Assembly (NCBI RefSeq): GCF_024178315.1
Contig: NZ_JAMZIK010000152.1
Span: 1 to 35,949, forward strand
DNA: 35,949 bases
Direction of reading: 5' to 3'
Origin: Siccirubricoccus soli
GTDB taxonomy: Bacteria > Pseudomonadota > Alphaproteobacteria > Acetobacterales > Acetobacteraceae
Below, in pieces: positions 1 to 7,927 of the stretch (within the stretch, counting starts at the first letter, position 1; each line of letters begins with the position of its first letter). Both the position numbers and the translations under genes were made by a program. The notes beneath the pieces are model-generated. The model was not told where the DNA came from. It saw only the letters and a program-made list of their open reading frames with translations, and did not search any database.

Positions 1-150
1 GGCGCCGCCAGGCGCCGGCACCGCCGCCCCCAGGCCGCGGCGCCGGCAGAGGCGACGCCGCTGCTGCGCGCCTTCTTCACCTGCGCCGCGCCGCCCGCGC
101 AGAACATCGGCATGGGCTGGGTCGCGCGCGGGCCGCTGCGGCAGGGCTGA
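1..150 (+). CDS. C-terminal end of an unidentified protein (partial)
   Basis: The frame starting at base 1 is open for 49 codons to a TGA at 148-150, and 48 of the 49 codons end in G or C, which matches the real genes of this window. The last residues read FFTCAAPPAQNIGMGWVARG followed by PLRQG. The start lies left of the window, so neither length nor family can be judged. The tail resembles no domain I recognise. The gene is on the same strand as the molybdenum hydroxylase operon, 277 bases upstream of it, and is separated by palindromes, so it is probably a separate transcription unit. Confidence 0.5.
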   Translation, partial: GAARRRHRRPQAAAPAEATPLLRAFFTCAAPPAQNIGMGWVARGPLRQG

Positions 151-189
151 GCGCGACAGGTCCGAGCGCCGGCCGCCGGTGCCATTGCG

Positions 190-233
190 CGCGGCCGGGC
201 GCCCGGCCGCGATCCTCGCGGGACAGGATCGCG
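190..233. repeat. Perfect 22-bp palindrome plus adjoining 9-bp hairpin
   Basis: Bases 190-200 (CGCGGCCGGGC) are followed directly by their reverse complement at 201-211. Overlapping this, 208-216 (CGCGATCCT) pairs with 225-233 (AGGATCGCG) around an 8-base loop. The two stems share bases and are mutually exclusive. They lie 40-80 bases after the stop of the partial gene, so a terminator role is possible, but there is no T-run. The rest of 151-427 shows nothing I can assign. Confidence 0.4.
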
Positions 234-427
234 ACGCGCCACCGCGGAGCGGCGCCGCCGCGGACCAGGATCGGCACGCCGCCGCTGGAGTCGCGCTGCA
301 CCTCGCCCTGCCCGGCAGCGGCGCGCGCAGCCCGCCAGCCGATCCGCTCTAGCCGGACCGGCCGGAACGGCCTAGCCTCCCCGCGACCTTGCCCGAGGCG
401 GCTCAGGTCTGGGACGGGAAACGATCA

Positions 428-1309
428 ATGACTGAGATCAGATACCTCGCGCCCCGTACGCTCGAGGATGCGGTGAGCGCTTTCGCCGCCGCACAGGGCG
501 CAGCGAGCGGGACGGCGCGGATCCTCGCCGGGGGCACCGATCTGCTGGTGCAGATGCGCGCCGGCGTGGTGCAGCCGGGCACCATCATCGACATCAAGAA
601 GATCGAGGAAGTCACCGCCATCACCGAGCAGCCGGATGGCAGCTTCGTGATCGGCGCCGCGGTCAGCGGCGCGACGCTGCATGACCATCCGCGCTTCGGC
701 AAGGTATGGCCCGGCGTGCTGGAAGCGGTGAACCTCATCGGCTCGAAGCAGGTGCAGGGCCGCGCCTCGCCGGGCGGCAATCTCTGCAACGCGTCGCCGG
801 CCGGTGACAGCGTGCCGGCGATGATCGCGGCAGGCGCCGTGGTGACGGTGCAGGGCCCCAATGGCCGCCGCACCCTGCCGGTGGAGAAGGTGCCGGCCGG
901 GCCCGGCCGCACCACCCTCACGCCCGGCGAGATCCTGGTGAGCTTCACCCTGCCGGCGCGCCCGGCGGGCTCCGGCGACGCCTATCTGCGCATGATCCCG
1001 CGCACCGAGATGGACATCGCCGTGGTCGGCTGCGGCGTGAACCTCACCATGGCGGGCGGCAAGGTCACCGCGGCGCGGGTCGGGCTCGGCGCCGTCGCGC
1101 CGGTGCCGCTCCTCGTCGAGGATGCGGCGAAGGCGCTGATCGGCTCGACCCTGGACGAGGCCGCCCTGGAAGCGGCCGCCGCCGCCTGCCGCGCCGCCTG
1201 CAACCCGATCAACGACAAGCGCGGCACCATCGCCTACCGCACCAAGGTGGCGGGCGTGCTGCTGAAACGCACCGCGGCGATCGCCGCCGAACGCGCCGGG
1301 AGGAAGTGA
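428..1309 (+). CDS. Xanthine dehydrogenase-family FAD-binding subunit (CoxM-like)
   Basis: Flavoprotein (medium) subunit of a molybdenum hydroxylase; it passes electrons from the iron-sulfur subunit through FAD to an acceptor. The 293-aa product has the FAD pyrophosphate motif AGGTDLL at residues 34-40 and the second FAD motif SPGGNLCNASPAGD near 115-128, followed by the CO dehydrogenase flavoprotein C-terminal domain, the usual length and order for CoxM-type subunits. The ATG at 428 is chosen because homologous sequence begins at TEIRYLAP; an in-frame ATG at 389 adds 13 unrelated residues. The next subunit follows after 5 bases. No maturation gene (xdhC, coxD/E/F/G type) is visible nearby. 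Substrate cannot be read from this subunit. Confidence 0.93.
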   Translation: MTEIRYLAPRTLEDAVSAFAAAQGAASGTARILAGGTDLLVQMRAGVVQPGTIIDIKKIEEVTAITEQPDGSFVIGAAVSGATLHDHPRFGKVWPGVLEAVNLIGSKQVQGRASPGGNLCNASPAGDSVPAMIAAGAVVTVQGPNGRRTLPVEKVPAGPGRTTLTPGEILVSFTLPARPAGSGDAYLRMIPRTEMDIAVVGCGVNLTMAGGKVTAARVGLGAVAPVPLLVEDAAKALIGSTLDEAALEAAAAACRAACNPINDKRGTIAYRTKVAGVLLKRTAAIAAERAGRK

Positions 1310-1314
1310 TCCAG

Positions 1315-1797
1315 ATGGCCAAGGTCCATGTCACGACGACCATCAATGGCGAGCCGACCGAGTTCCTCTGCGAGCCGCAGCAGAGCCTGCTGGATGCGCT
1401 GCGCAACAATCTCGGCCTGACCGGCACGAAGGAAGGCTGCGGCACCGGCGATTGCGGCGCCTGCTCCATCACCCTCGACGGCCGCCTCACCTGCTCCTGC
1501 CTCGTCCTCGCGGTGGAGGCCGATGGCCACAGCATCGGCACCATCGAGGGCATGGCGCAGGGCGACAAGCTGCACCCGCTGCAGCGGAAATTCCTCGAGA
1601 TGGCGGCGCTGCAATGCGGCATCTGCACGCCGGGCGTGCTGATCGCGGCGCGCGCCCTGCTCGAGAAGAACCCCAACCCGACCGAGACCGAGGTGCGCTT
1701 CGGCCTCGCCGGCAATCTCTGCCGCTGCACGGGCTACGACAAGATCGTCCGCGCCGTCATGGATACCGCCGCCGAGATGAGGGAGACCGCGTCGTGA
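1315..1797 (+). CDS. 2Fe-2S subunit of a molybdenum hydroxylase (CoxS-like)
   Basis: Small electron-transfer subunit with two [2Fe-2S] clusters, relaying electrons from the molybdenum site to FAD. In the 160-aa product the plant-ferredoxin-type cluster is bound by Cys42, Cys47, Cys50 and Cys62 (GCGTGDCGAC motif). The second cluster is bound by Cys101, Cys104, Cys136 and Cys138 (CGIC and CRC motifs), the exact family spacing. ATG 1315 is preferred over the in-frame GTG at 1306 because GGGAGGA at 1298-1304 sits about 10 bases before it and almost touches the GTG. The stop overlaps the start of the large subunit (GTGA), indicating translational coupling of the operon. Confidence 0.95.
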   Translation: MAKVHVTTTINGEPTEFLCEPQQSLLDALRNNLGLTGTKEGCGTGDCGACSITLDGRLTCSCLVLAVEADGHSIGTIEGMAQGDKLHPLQRKFLEMAALQCGICTPGVLIAARALLEKNPNPTETEVRFGLAGNLCRCTGYDKIVRAVMDTAAEMRETAS

Positions 1798-4070
1798 ACG
1801 TCATCACCCCGACCGAGAACAAGTGGATCGGCGCCCGCACCGTCCGCCCGGACGGCGCCGACAAGGTGACCGGCCGCGCCGCCTATGCGGCGGACACCAC
1901 CATGCCGGGCATGATCTGGGGCAAGGTGCTGCGCAGCCCGCATGCCCACGCCATCATCAAGTCCATCGACACCAGCAAGGCGGAAGCCCTGCCGGGCGTG
2001 AAGGCAGTGGTGACGGCGAAGGACATCGTGGACTTCCCGGTGGACAAGTCCGTCATGCTCGGCATCCAGGACATGCGCTGGATGTGCCGCAACGTGATGG
2101 CGCGGGAGAAGGCGCTGTTCCACGGCCACCCCATCGCCGCCGTCGCCGCGACGACGGAGGCGACCGCCGCCGAGGCCTGCAAGCTGATCGAGGTGGAGTA
2201 CGAGGTGCTCCCCCACGTCATCGAGATCGAGGACGCGATCAAGCCGGATGCGCCCATCCTGCACGACTTCCTGAAGCATGAGGGCAAGCCCTCCAACATC
2301 GCCGGCACCATGGTGGCGAAGCTCGGCGACATCGAGCAGGGCTTCGCCGAGGCCGATGTCGTCATCGAGCGGACCTTCCGCACCCGCCCGGTGCACCAGG
2401 GCTATATCGAGCCGCAGGCCTGCACGGTGAGCTATGCGCCCGATGGCCGCGCCACCATCTGGTCCTCCTCCCAGGGCCAGTTCATGGTCCGCGCCATGAC
2501 CTCGCTGCTCACGGGCGTGCCGCAGAGCAACATCCGGGCGATCCCGGCCGAGATCGGCGGCGGCTTCGGCGCCAAGACCATCATCTATCTCGAGCCGGTG
2601 GCGCTGCTGCTCTCCAAGAAGTCCGGCCGGCCGGTGAAGATGGTGATGAGCCGGGACGAGGTGATGCGGGCCACCGGCCCGACCTCCGGCTCCTTCTCCA
2701 CCGTCAAGATCGGCGCGAAGAAGGACGGCACCATCGTCGCCGCCCAGGGCACCTTCTACCTGCAGGCGGGCTGCCTCCCCGGCTCCCCGCTGCGCGGGCC
2801 GGTCGGCTGCTCCTTCGCGCCCTATGCCATCCCGCATGTGCTCTCGGTGGGCTACGACGTCGTCTCCAACCGCTCCAAGGTCGCGGCCTATCGCGCCCCG
2901 GGCGCGCCGCTCGGCGCCTATGCGACCGAATGCGTGCTGGACGAGCTGGCGGAGAAGCTCGGCATCGACCCGCTGGAGCTGCGCCACAGGAACAGCGCCA
3001 AGACAGGGATGAAGGCGGCCTATGGCGCCACCTTCAACCAGGTGACCTTCGAGGAGACCATCGAGGCGATCCAGAACCACGAGCACTACAAGTCGCCGCT
3101 GGAGAAGAACCCGCGCCCGGGCATCAAGCGCGGCCGCGGCGTCGCCTCCGGCTTCTGGTACAATGCGGGCGGCGAATCCTCGGCGCAGGTGAACCTGACC
3201 GAGGACGGCAACGTGGTGGTCACCACCGGCCATCCTGATGTCGGCGGCTCCCGCGCCTCCATCGCCAATGTCACCGCCGAGCTGCTGGGCGTGGAGCATG
3301 ACCGCGTCTCGGTCATCATCGGCGACACCGCCTCCATCGGCTTCTCCAACCTCACCGGCGGCAGCCGCGTGACCTTCGCCTCCGCCATGGTGGTGACGCA
3401 GTCGGTGGAGAAGGTCATCGGCCAGCTCAAGGAGCGGGCGGCGAAGATCTGGAAGATCGACCCCGAGGCGGTGATCTACGAGAACGGCGCCTGCCGGCCG
3501 GCCGGCCCGAATGCCGGGCAGTTCCCGCCGCTCGCGCTGAAGGACCTGGCGGCGAAGGCGAATGAGACGGGCGGGCCGATCGGCGCCGGCGTCCAGCTCA
3601 ACACCCAGGGCGCGGATCCGGGCTTCGCCACCCATGTGGTGGATGTCGAGGTCGATGTCGATCTCGGCATCGTCCGGGTGCTGCGCTACACCGCGGCGCA
3701 GGATGTCGGGCGTGCCCTGCATCCCAGCTACGTGGAAGGCCAGATCCAGGGCGGCGTGGTGCAGGGCATCGGCTGGGCGCTGTCGGAGGAATACCTCTAC
3801 GACCGGCAGGGCCGGCTGGATAACGCCAACTTCCTCGACTACCGCATGCCGGTCTGCTCCGACGTGCCGATGATCGAGGCGGTGGTGCTGGAGATCCCGA
3901 ACCCGCGGCATCCGCAGGGGGTGAAGGGCGTGGGCGAGGCGCCGATCGTGCCGCCGCTCGCCGCCATCGCCAACGCGGTCTATGACGCGCTGGGACGGCG
4001 CTTCTACAGCCTGCCGATGTCGCCGCCGAAGGTGACGGAGGTGATGGACATGAAGCTGGCGGCCGAGTAG
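1794..4070 (+). CDS. Xanthine dehydrogenase-family molybdopterin-binding large subunit
   Basis: Catalytic subunit holding the molybdenum-pterin cofactor; family members hydroxylate a substrate carbon with water. The 758-aa product starts with a GTG whose last two bases begin the previous stop codon; AGGGAG lies about 9 bases upstream. Visible signatures are the cofactor loop GGGFGAK (255-261), AYRAPGAP near residue 366, and GVGEAP with the conserved catalytic glutamate Glu715. The active-site loop is RAPGAP, not the AYXCSFR loop of form I CO dehydrogenase, so carbon monoxide is an unlikely substrate. An aldehyde, N-heterocycle or purine oxidase is more plausible, but the substrate is unknown. 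No nearby gene points to a specific pathway. Confidence 0.95.
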   Translation: MNVITPTENKWIGARTVRPDGADKVTGRAAYAADTTMPGMIWGKVLRSPHAHAIIKSIDTSKAEALPGVKAVVTAKDIVDFPVDKSVMLGIQDMRWMCRNVMAREKALFHGHPIAAVAATTEATAAEACKLIEVEYEVLPHVIEIEDAIKPDAPILHDFLKHEGKPSNIAGTMVAKLGDIEQGFAEADVVIERTFRTRPVHQGYIEPQACTVSYAPDGRATIWSSSQGQFMVRAMTSLLTGVPQSNIRAIPAEIGGGFGAKTIIYLEPVALLLSKKSGRPVKMVMSRDEVMRATGPTSGSFSTVKIGAKKDGTIVAAQGTFYLQAGCLPGSPLRGPVGCSFAPYAIPHVLSVGYDVVSNRSKVAAYRAPGAPLGAYATECVLDELAEKLGIDPLELRHRNSAKTGMKAAYGATFNQVTFEETIEAIQNHEHYKSPLEKNPRPGIKRGRGVASGFWYNAGGESSAQVNLTEDGNVVVTTGHPDVGGSRASIANVTAELLGVEHDRVSVIIGDTASIGFSNLTGGSRVTFASAMVVTQSVEKVIGQLKERAAKIWKIDPEAVIYENGACRPAGPNAGQFPPLALKDLAAKANETGGPIGAGVQLNTQGADPGFATHVVDVEVDVDLGIVRVLRYTAAQDVGRALHPSYVEGQIQGGVVQGIGWALSEEYLYDRQGRLDNANFLDYRMPVCSDVPMIEAVVLEIPNPRHPQGVKGVGEAPIVPPLAAIANAVYDALGRRFYSLPMSPPKVTEVMDMKLAAE

Positions 4071-4083
4071 CCGCCAGCCCGCC

Positions 4084-4108
4084 GCTCCGGGGGCCGCGCC
4101 CCCGGAGC
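4084..4108. terminator. Hairpin between convergent genes, possible bidirectional terminator
   Basis: GCTCCGGGGG at 4084-4093 pairs perfectly with CCCCCGGAGC at 4099-4108 around a 5-base loop, 14 bases after the large-subunit stop and 23 bases before the stop of the convergent TPR gene. There is no T-run on either side, so intrinsic termination is only probable. Its GC-rich core resembles the GGGGGC-nnn-GCCCCC hairpins elsewhere in the window. Confidence 0.55.
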
Positions 4109-4130
4109 CCCTTGCCGCGCTGCGCCGCCT

Positions 4131-5444
4131 TCAGGCGGCGGCGCGGCGCCAGAGCGCCAGGGTGGCCGGCGTCTCCGGCTTCAGCGCTATCCGCTCGCTG
4201 GCCAGGGCTGCCGCCAGCGCCTTCTCCCCGCCGCGGAGCGCCGCCTCCACCAGCGTCAGATCCAGCAGGTCGCGCTGTGCATGGCTGCCGCCGAAGCGGT
4301 GCGCGATATGGCGGATCGGCCGCAGCAGCCGGATCGCCTCGGCATGATCGCCGCGGCTGAAGGCCAGCATCGCCCGGACCGCCGGTGCCCCCACCTTCCG
4401 CGTGAAGCGGGCATTGTCGCCGGGCCCGGCCATGGCCCGCTCCTGCGCCGCCAGCACCTGCGCCACCGCCTCCGGCCGCCCGGCGCCGATGAAGGCCAGC
4501 ACGGCGTGCAGGTCGTTGAAGGCATAATTGCCGGCGGCGGCATGCTGCTCCCAGCCATCCGCGACCGCCTGCCAGCGCTGGCCGACATCGATGCCGCGGA
4601 GGTGCAGGCGCCAGAGCAGCGCCGCGGCGTCGATCAGGTCCATCACCACCGGCGAGGGATCGCCGAAGATCGGCCCGTCATGGAGCCGCAGCACCTCCTC
4701 CACCTCGCCGAGATCGAGGTGGTAGAGCGCGAGGTGCCACCAATTGTGCCGGGCGAAGAAGCTGCCCTCGGTCCAGGCGGGGATGTCGGCGCGCATCCAG
4801 GCGATGCCCTCGCGCTGCCGCCCCTGCATCTCCAGCACATGCGCGACGGCGTGCTGCGCCCAGCCATCCTGCCGCTCCAGCGCCACGGCCTGGCGGCCGC
4901 TGGCCTCGGCCTGGGCGTAGAGGCCGCTTTCCTCCAGGCCGAAGGCATGCATGCCGAGGATGGCGTGGTAGCCCGGCATGCCGGCGCTCCAGCGCGGCCG
5001 GGCGCGGGCGATGCGGTCGCGCAGCATGCGCGCATCGCCGAGCAGGAAATCCAGCAGGTGCCCCACCTGCAGCGCCAGCAGGTCGTGTGGCTCGGCGATC
5101 GCCACATCCTCCAGCAGCCGGGCGGCCGCCTGGAACTCCCCGGCCACCAGCCGCTCGATCGCCGCAAGGTGGCCGCGCTCCCGCGCCGTGGCCGGCAGGT
5201 GCTGCGCGGCGGCCAGCGCCTCCCGCGCCACGGGCAGGCCGCCCGGCTCGGTGCCGACCAGATGCAGCCAGGCGCGGAGCGCATGGGCCATGACGAAGCC
5301 GGGGCTGTGCGCGATGGCGGCATCCACCGCCGCCACCGGGTCCCCGACATAGCAGCGGAATTCCCGCAGCGCCTCCCCGTAGAGATCGGCCGCCTCGCCG
5401 CTGGCGCCGCTCAGCGCCAGGCCCCATTCATCCTGTCTCTGCAT
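4131..5444 (-). CDS. Tetratricopeptide-repeat protein, TTC38/StaR-like
   Basis: A 437-aa, alanine-rich, all-helical protein with repeated TPR-like pairs (for example the segments around HSPGFVMAHALRAWLHL, AIAEPHDLLALQVGH and HNWWHLALYHLDLGEVEE). This matches the bacterial relatives of tetratricopeptide repeat protein 38. Such proteins are presumed scaffolds; no enzyme motif or signal peptide is visible, so it is probably cytoplasmic. The ATG at 5444 is set by a strong Shine-Dalgarno (AGGAGGAGG) 7 bases upstream. The gene is divergent from the FAD oxidase and convergent with the molybdenum hydroxylase operon, so it seems to be a single-gene unit. Confidence 0.85.
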   Translation of the reverse strand: MQRQDEWGLALSGASGEAADLYGEALREFRCYVGDPVAAVDAAIAHSPGFVMAHALRAWLHLVGTEPGGLPVAREALAAAQHLPATARERGHLAAIERLVAGEFQAAARLLEDVAIAEPHDLLALQVGHLLDFLLGDARMLRDRIARARPRWSAGMPGYHAILGMHAFGLEESGLYAQAEASGRQAVALERQDGWAQHAVAHVLEMQGRQREGIAWMRADIPAWTEGSFFARHNWWHLALYHLDLGEVEEVLRLHDGPIFGDPSPVVMDLIDAAALLWRLHLRGIDVGQRWQAVADGWEQHAAAGNYAFNDLHAVLAFIGAGRPEAVAQVLAAQERAMAGPGDNARFTRKVGAPAVRAMLAFSRGDHAEAIRLLRPIRHIAHRFGGSHAQRDLLDLTLVEAALRGGEKALAAALASERIALKPETPATLALWRRAAA

Positions 5445-5519
5445 GGCAGTGCCTCCTCCTTGCCTTTGGGTGAATTGGCGGGGACCTTCCCCCTGGCCCG
5501 GGCTGCAATGCGAGGCCAA

Positions 5520-5548
5520 AAGTTACAGCGCGGACAGAGATATGTCAT
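5520..5548 (-). promoter_or_regulatory. Weak candidate promoter for the TPR gene
   Basis: On the minus strand ATGACA (5548-5543) and TAACTT (5525-5520) are 17 bases apart, about 75 bases upstream of the TPR start. The -35 matches 5 of 6 consensus positions, the -10 only 3. The whole divergent gap 5445-5769 (325 bases) otherwise holds only the two ribosome binding sites; I see no gene, strong operator or terminator in it. Confidence 0.25.
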
Positions 5549-5769
5549 GCAGGCGGCATTTCTGGCGGCGGTGCCCGGCCACCGGGACGGCATTGCCAAG
5601 CCGGAGCCAATCGGTTGAGATCGCGGCGGGAATCGTCCGCGGCGCCGGTTTTCCGCACGGTCCTTCCGGCGGCTGCCGTCCTGCGGGCCTTGCCGCAGCG
5701 CAGCCTGGCCCGGCCGCAGGGCGCGCCGCCCTTCATCCCCGGCCAGCATTGAGAGGGACAGGGCACAGC

Positions 5770-7014
5770 ATGCCGCACTCGGCCATCGTTCTCGGCGCCG
5801 GCATGGTCGGCGTCTCGGTGGCGCTGCATCTCCGGCGGCGCGGCTATGAGGTGGCGCTGGTGGACCGCAACGGCCCCGGCGAGGGCGCCAGCTTCGGCAA
5901 TGGCGGGCTGATCCAGCGGGAGGCGGTCTATCCCCACCCCTTCCCCCGCGCTATGGCGGAGCTGCGGCGGATCGCCGGCAACCACGCCATCGACGTCTCC
6001 TACCACCCGCTGGCGCTGCCGGGCTTCGCCTCCCCCCTGCTGCGATACTGGTGGCATTCGGAGCCGCGCCGCTACCTGCAGGCGGTGACCGCCTATGCGA
6101 AGCTGATCGTCACCTGCGTGGACGAGCACGAGGCGCTGGCCCGCGGCACGGAGGCGGAGGCGCTGCTGCGGCCGATCGGCTGGATGCGGCTGTTCAGCGA
6201 CCCAAGGCTGCTGGAAGCGGCGCTGGCCCAGGCGGAGATCGCCCGGCGTGACTATGGCGTGAACTACCAGGCGCTGGATGCGAAAGGGCTGGCGGAGGCG
6301 GAGCCCTCCCTCCTCGTCTCCCGCACCGGGGCGATCCATTGGACGGACCCGCTCTCAGTCAGCGATCCGCATGCGCTGACGGTAGCCTATGCCAAGCTGT
6401 TCACCACAGAGGGCGGCCGGCTGCTGCGCGGCGACGCGCTGACGCTGGCCCGGGCCGGCAGCGGCTGGCGGGTGCAGACGGACTCGGGGCCGGTGGAGGC
6501 GGCGGAGGTGGTGGTGGCGCTCGGCGCCCATTCCGCCCTGCTGACGCGGCGCTTCGGCTATGCCCCGCCGGTCTTCGGCAAGCGCGGCTACCACATGCAT
6601 TACGGGCTGCGCGGCAATGCGGTGCTGCACCGGCCGGTGCTGGACACCGAAAGCGGCTTCCTCCTGGCGCCGATGCGGGCCGGCATCCGCCTGACCACCG
6701 GCGCGGAATTCGCCCGGCTGGATTCCCCGGCAACGCCCGTGCAGCTCGAGCGCGCGGAGCCGGTGGCGCGCAAGCTGCTGCCGCTGGGCGACCGGGTGGA
6801 GGGCACGCCCTGGATGGGCGTGCGGCCCTGCACGCCGGACATGCTGCCGATCATCGGGCCCCTTCCGGGACAGGCGGGGGCGTGGTGCGCCTTCGGCCAT
6901 GCGCATCAGGGGCTGACCCTGGGGCCGACGACGGGGCGACTGCTGGGGGAGATGATGACGGGGACCAAGCCCTTCACGGACCCGGCGCCGTACCGGGCGG
7001 AGAGATTCGCCTAG
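5770..7014 (+). CDS. FAD-dependent amine/D-amino-acid oxidoreductase (DadA-like, DAO family)
   Basis: A 414-aa DAO-superfamily flavoenzyme, expected to oxidise an amino acid or amine using FAD. The N-terminus has the Rossmann dinucleotide fold: GAGMVG (Gly9, Gly11, Gly14) and Asp32 at the end of strand 2. GASFGNGGLIQ follows at the position where DadA proteins contact FAD. The C-terminus has the GVRPCTPDMLPIIGP segment and GHAHQGLTLGP, which close the FAD site. The ATG at 5770 begins the conserved fold; in-frame sequence upstream to 5443 is not family-like. The stop TAG (7012-7014) overlaps in antisense the stop of a transposase remnant, so the gene ends exactly where foreign DNA begins. The length is still normal for the family, so function is probably intact. 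Substrate is unknown. Confidence 0.9.
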   Translation: MPHSAIVLGAGMVGVSVALHLRRRGYEVALVDRNGPGEGASFGNGGLIQREAVYPHPFPRAMAELRRIAGNHAIDVSYHPLALPGFASPLLRYWWHSEPRRYLQAVTAYAKLIVTCVDEHEALARGTEAEALLRPIGWMRLFSDPRLLEAALAQAEIARRDYGVNYQALDAKGLAEAEPSLLVSRTGAIHWTDPLSVSDPHALTVAYAKLFTTEGGRLLRGDALTLARAGSGWRVQTDSGPVEAAEVVVALGAHSALLTRRFGYAPPVFGKRGYHMHYGLRGNAVLHRPVLDTESGFLLAPMRAGIRLTTGAEFARLDSPATPVQLERAEPVARKLLPLGDRVEGTPWMGVRPCTPDMLPIIGPLPGQAGAWCAFGHAHQGLTLGPTTGRLLGEMMTGTKPFTDPAPYRAERFA

Positions 7015-7160
7015 ATGTGCGGTCCCGTGATGAGGTGGTGCGGGTTGCTCTTGAAGCCTGATGGATTTGTGGTCCAGGCATCGCAGAGGGCCTGGAAGGG
7101 TGTTCGCCATCGCAGTGCCTTGAGGTGCTTGGCGAAGTTGTAGGCCTGGACGAAGGCCAG
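7011..7160 (-). pseudogene. 3' remnant of an IS481-type transposase
   Basis: On the minus strand the reading AYNFAKHLKALRWRTPFQ, then ending NPHHLITGPHI, is the typical C-terminus of IS481-family DDE transposases (compare the AYNFAKRLKTL...TPYE...NP.H.PG pattern). Only about the last 50 residues remain. The catalytic DDE core and both terminal inverted repeats are gone. The fragment begins at the palindrome at 7155-7169 and ends with a TAG at 7013-7011 that overlaps the stop of the oxidoreductase on the other strand. It is therefore a decayed insertion sequence left in the gap between two convergent genes. Confidence 0.75.
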
Positions 7161-7186
7161 GACCTGGCCCCGGACCCCGGTCCGGG
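7155..7186. repeat. Palindromic repeat, partial copy of the CCAGG-A-CCTGG family
   Basis: GGCCAGG (7155-7161), A, CCTGGCC (7163-7169) is followed by CCCGGACC (7169-7176), CC, GGTCCGGG (7179-7186). The first palindrome with the following CCGGACCCC matches the copies at 10883-10905 and 19277-19299, but its left arm is truncated where transposase sequence starts. Confidence 0.65.
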
Positions 7187-7204
7187 TCTGGATCCGTCTG
7201 TATG

Positions 7205-7747
7205 TCACGCGGCGGCTGGCAGGAGCACGGCCTGGGTCCGCAAGGTGGGGCCTCTCGTCGCCGGCGGGGTGAAGGTGGCCGGCCGGCGGCGCCATTCCCA
7301 GGGCGGCTGGCGCTGCGCCTCCGGCAGGGCCCAGAGGCCGCGGCGGGCGGCGCGTGCCTCGGCCTCCAGCCGCAGCAGGGCAGGGTCGTCGGTATAGGCG
7401 CGATAGACCCAGGCGGCGCCCTGGCGGACCAGGGCGGCATTCACATCCTTCCTGCCGGCGATCACCCGGCCGAGCGTCCGGCCGTAGCGGTCCACCCCCA
7501 GCACCTGCACCTTGACGCGCCGGCCGAAGGTCAGCTCCGCCAGCGCCTGTCGCGCCCGGCTGCCATAGGGCTGGCGGGATTCCGGCGTGTCGATGCCGGC
7601 CAGGCGGATGCGGCGCTGCTTGCGGCCGTCATCCAGCAGGGTGAGGGTGTCGCCATCCGCGATCGCGACGACCTTGCCGAGGATCTCCCTGGCCTCGGCG
7701 GGCAGGGCGAAAAGGAGGAGCAGGAGGAGCGGCAGCAGGCGGCGCAT
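7205..7747 (-). CDS. Exported thermonuclease-family (SNase-like) nuclease
   Basis: A 180-aa Ca2+-dependent nuclease of the staphylococcal nuclease fold. Residues 1-19 form a signal peptide (RR, a leucine run, cleavage near AEA), so it acts outside the cytoplasm. Catalytic residues are all present by comparison with SNase: Asp33 (D21), Arg48 (R35), Asp53 and Thr54 (D40/T41), Glu56 (E43) in RLAGIDTPE, and Arg90 (R87) in YGRTLGRV. ATG 7747 is chosen because the in-frame sequence upstream has poor third-position GC and is unlike coding DNA; no good Shine-Dalgarno is visible. An in-frame ATG at 7807 is the alternative. The last residues (TLRTQAVLLPAAA) reach the edge of the transposase remnant and may not be ancestral. 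A LexA box overlaps its candidate promoter at 7928-7962. Confidence 0.9.
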   Translation of the reverse strand: MRRLLPLLLLLLFALPAEAREILGKVVAIADGDTLTLLDDGRKQRRIRLAGIDTPESRQPYGSRARQALAELTFGRRVKVQVLGVDRYGRTLGRVIAGRKDVNAALVRQGAAWVYRAYTDDPALLRLEAEARAARRGLWALPEAQRQPPWEWRRRPATFTPPATRGPTLRTQAVLLPAAA

Positions 7748-7927
7748 GCGGGCGAGAAAGCCGGCGCAGGGCGCAGACCCTGCCGGCCATGCCCGGCCCG
7801 AAGCCATCCCGCCCGGCGCTGCCTCACCTGGTTCCGCTTCGCCTGGAGCTGTCCTGGTCCGGATCTCCGGATGCCTCTCGGCGGCAGGGGTGGGGAAGAT
7901 GAGCAAGGCTGATGGCTGCGACATAAT

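Noticed and set aside
77-301. Small minus-strand open frame with Arg-rich product
   Set aside because: It overlaps the end of the better-supported plus-strand partial gene, starts with GTG without a ribosome site, and resembles the random Arg-rich frames typical of GC-rich DNA.
1734-3911. 725-codon minus-strand open frame
   Set aside because: It is the antisense shadow of the molybdopterin subunit; the product is His/Asp/Arg-rich low complexity with no domain.
1794-4070. Large subunit as carbon monoxide dehydrogenase (CoxL form I)
   Set aside because: The AYXCSFR active-site loop is absent; the sequence has AYRAPGAP.
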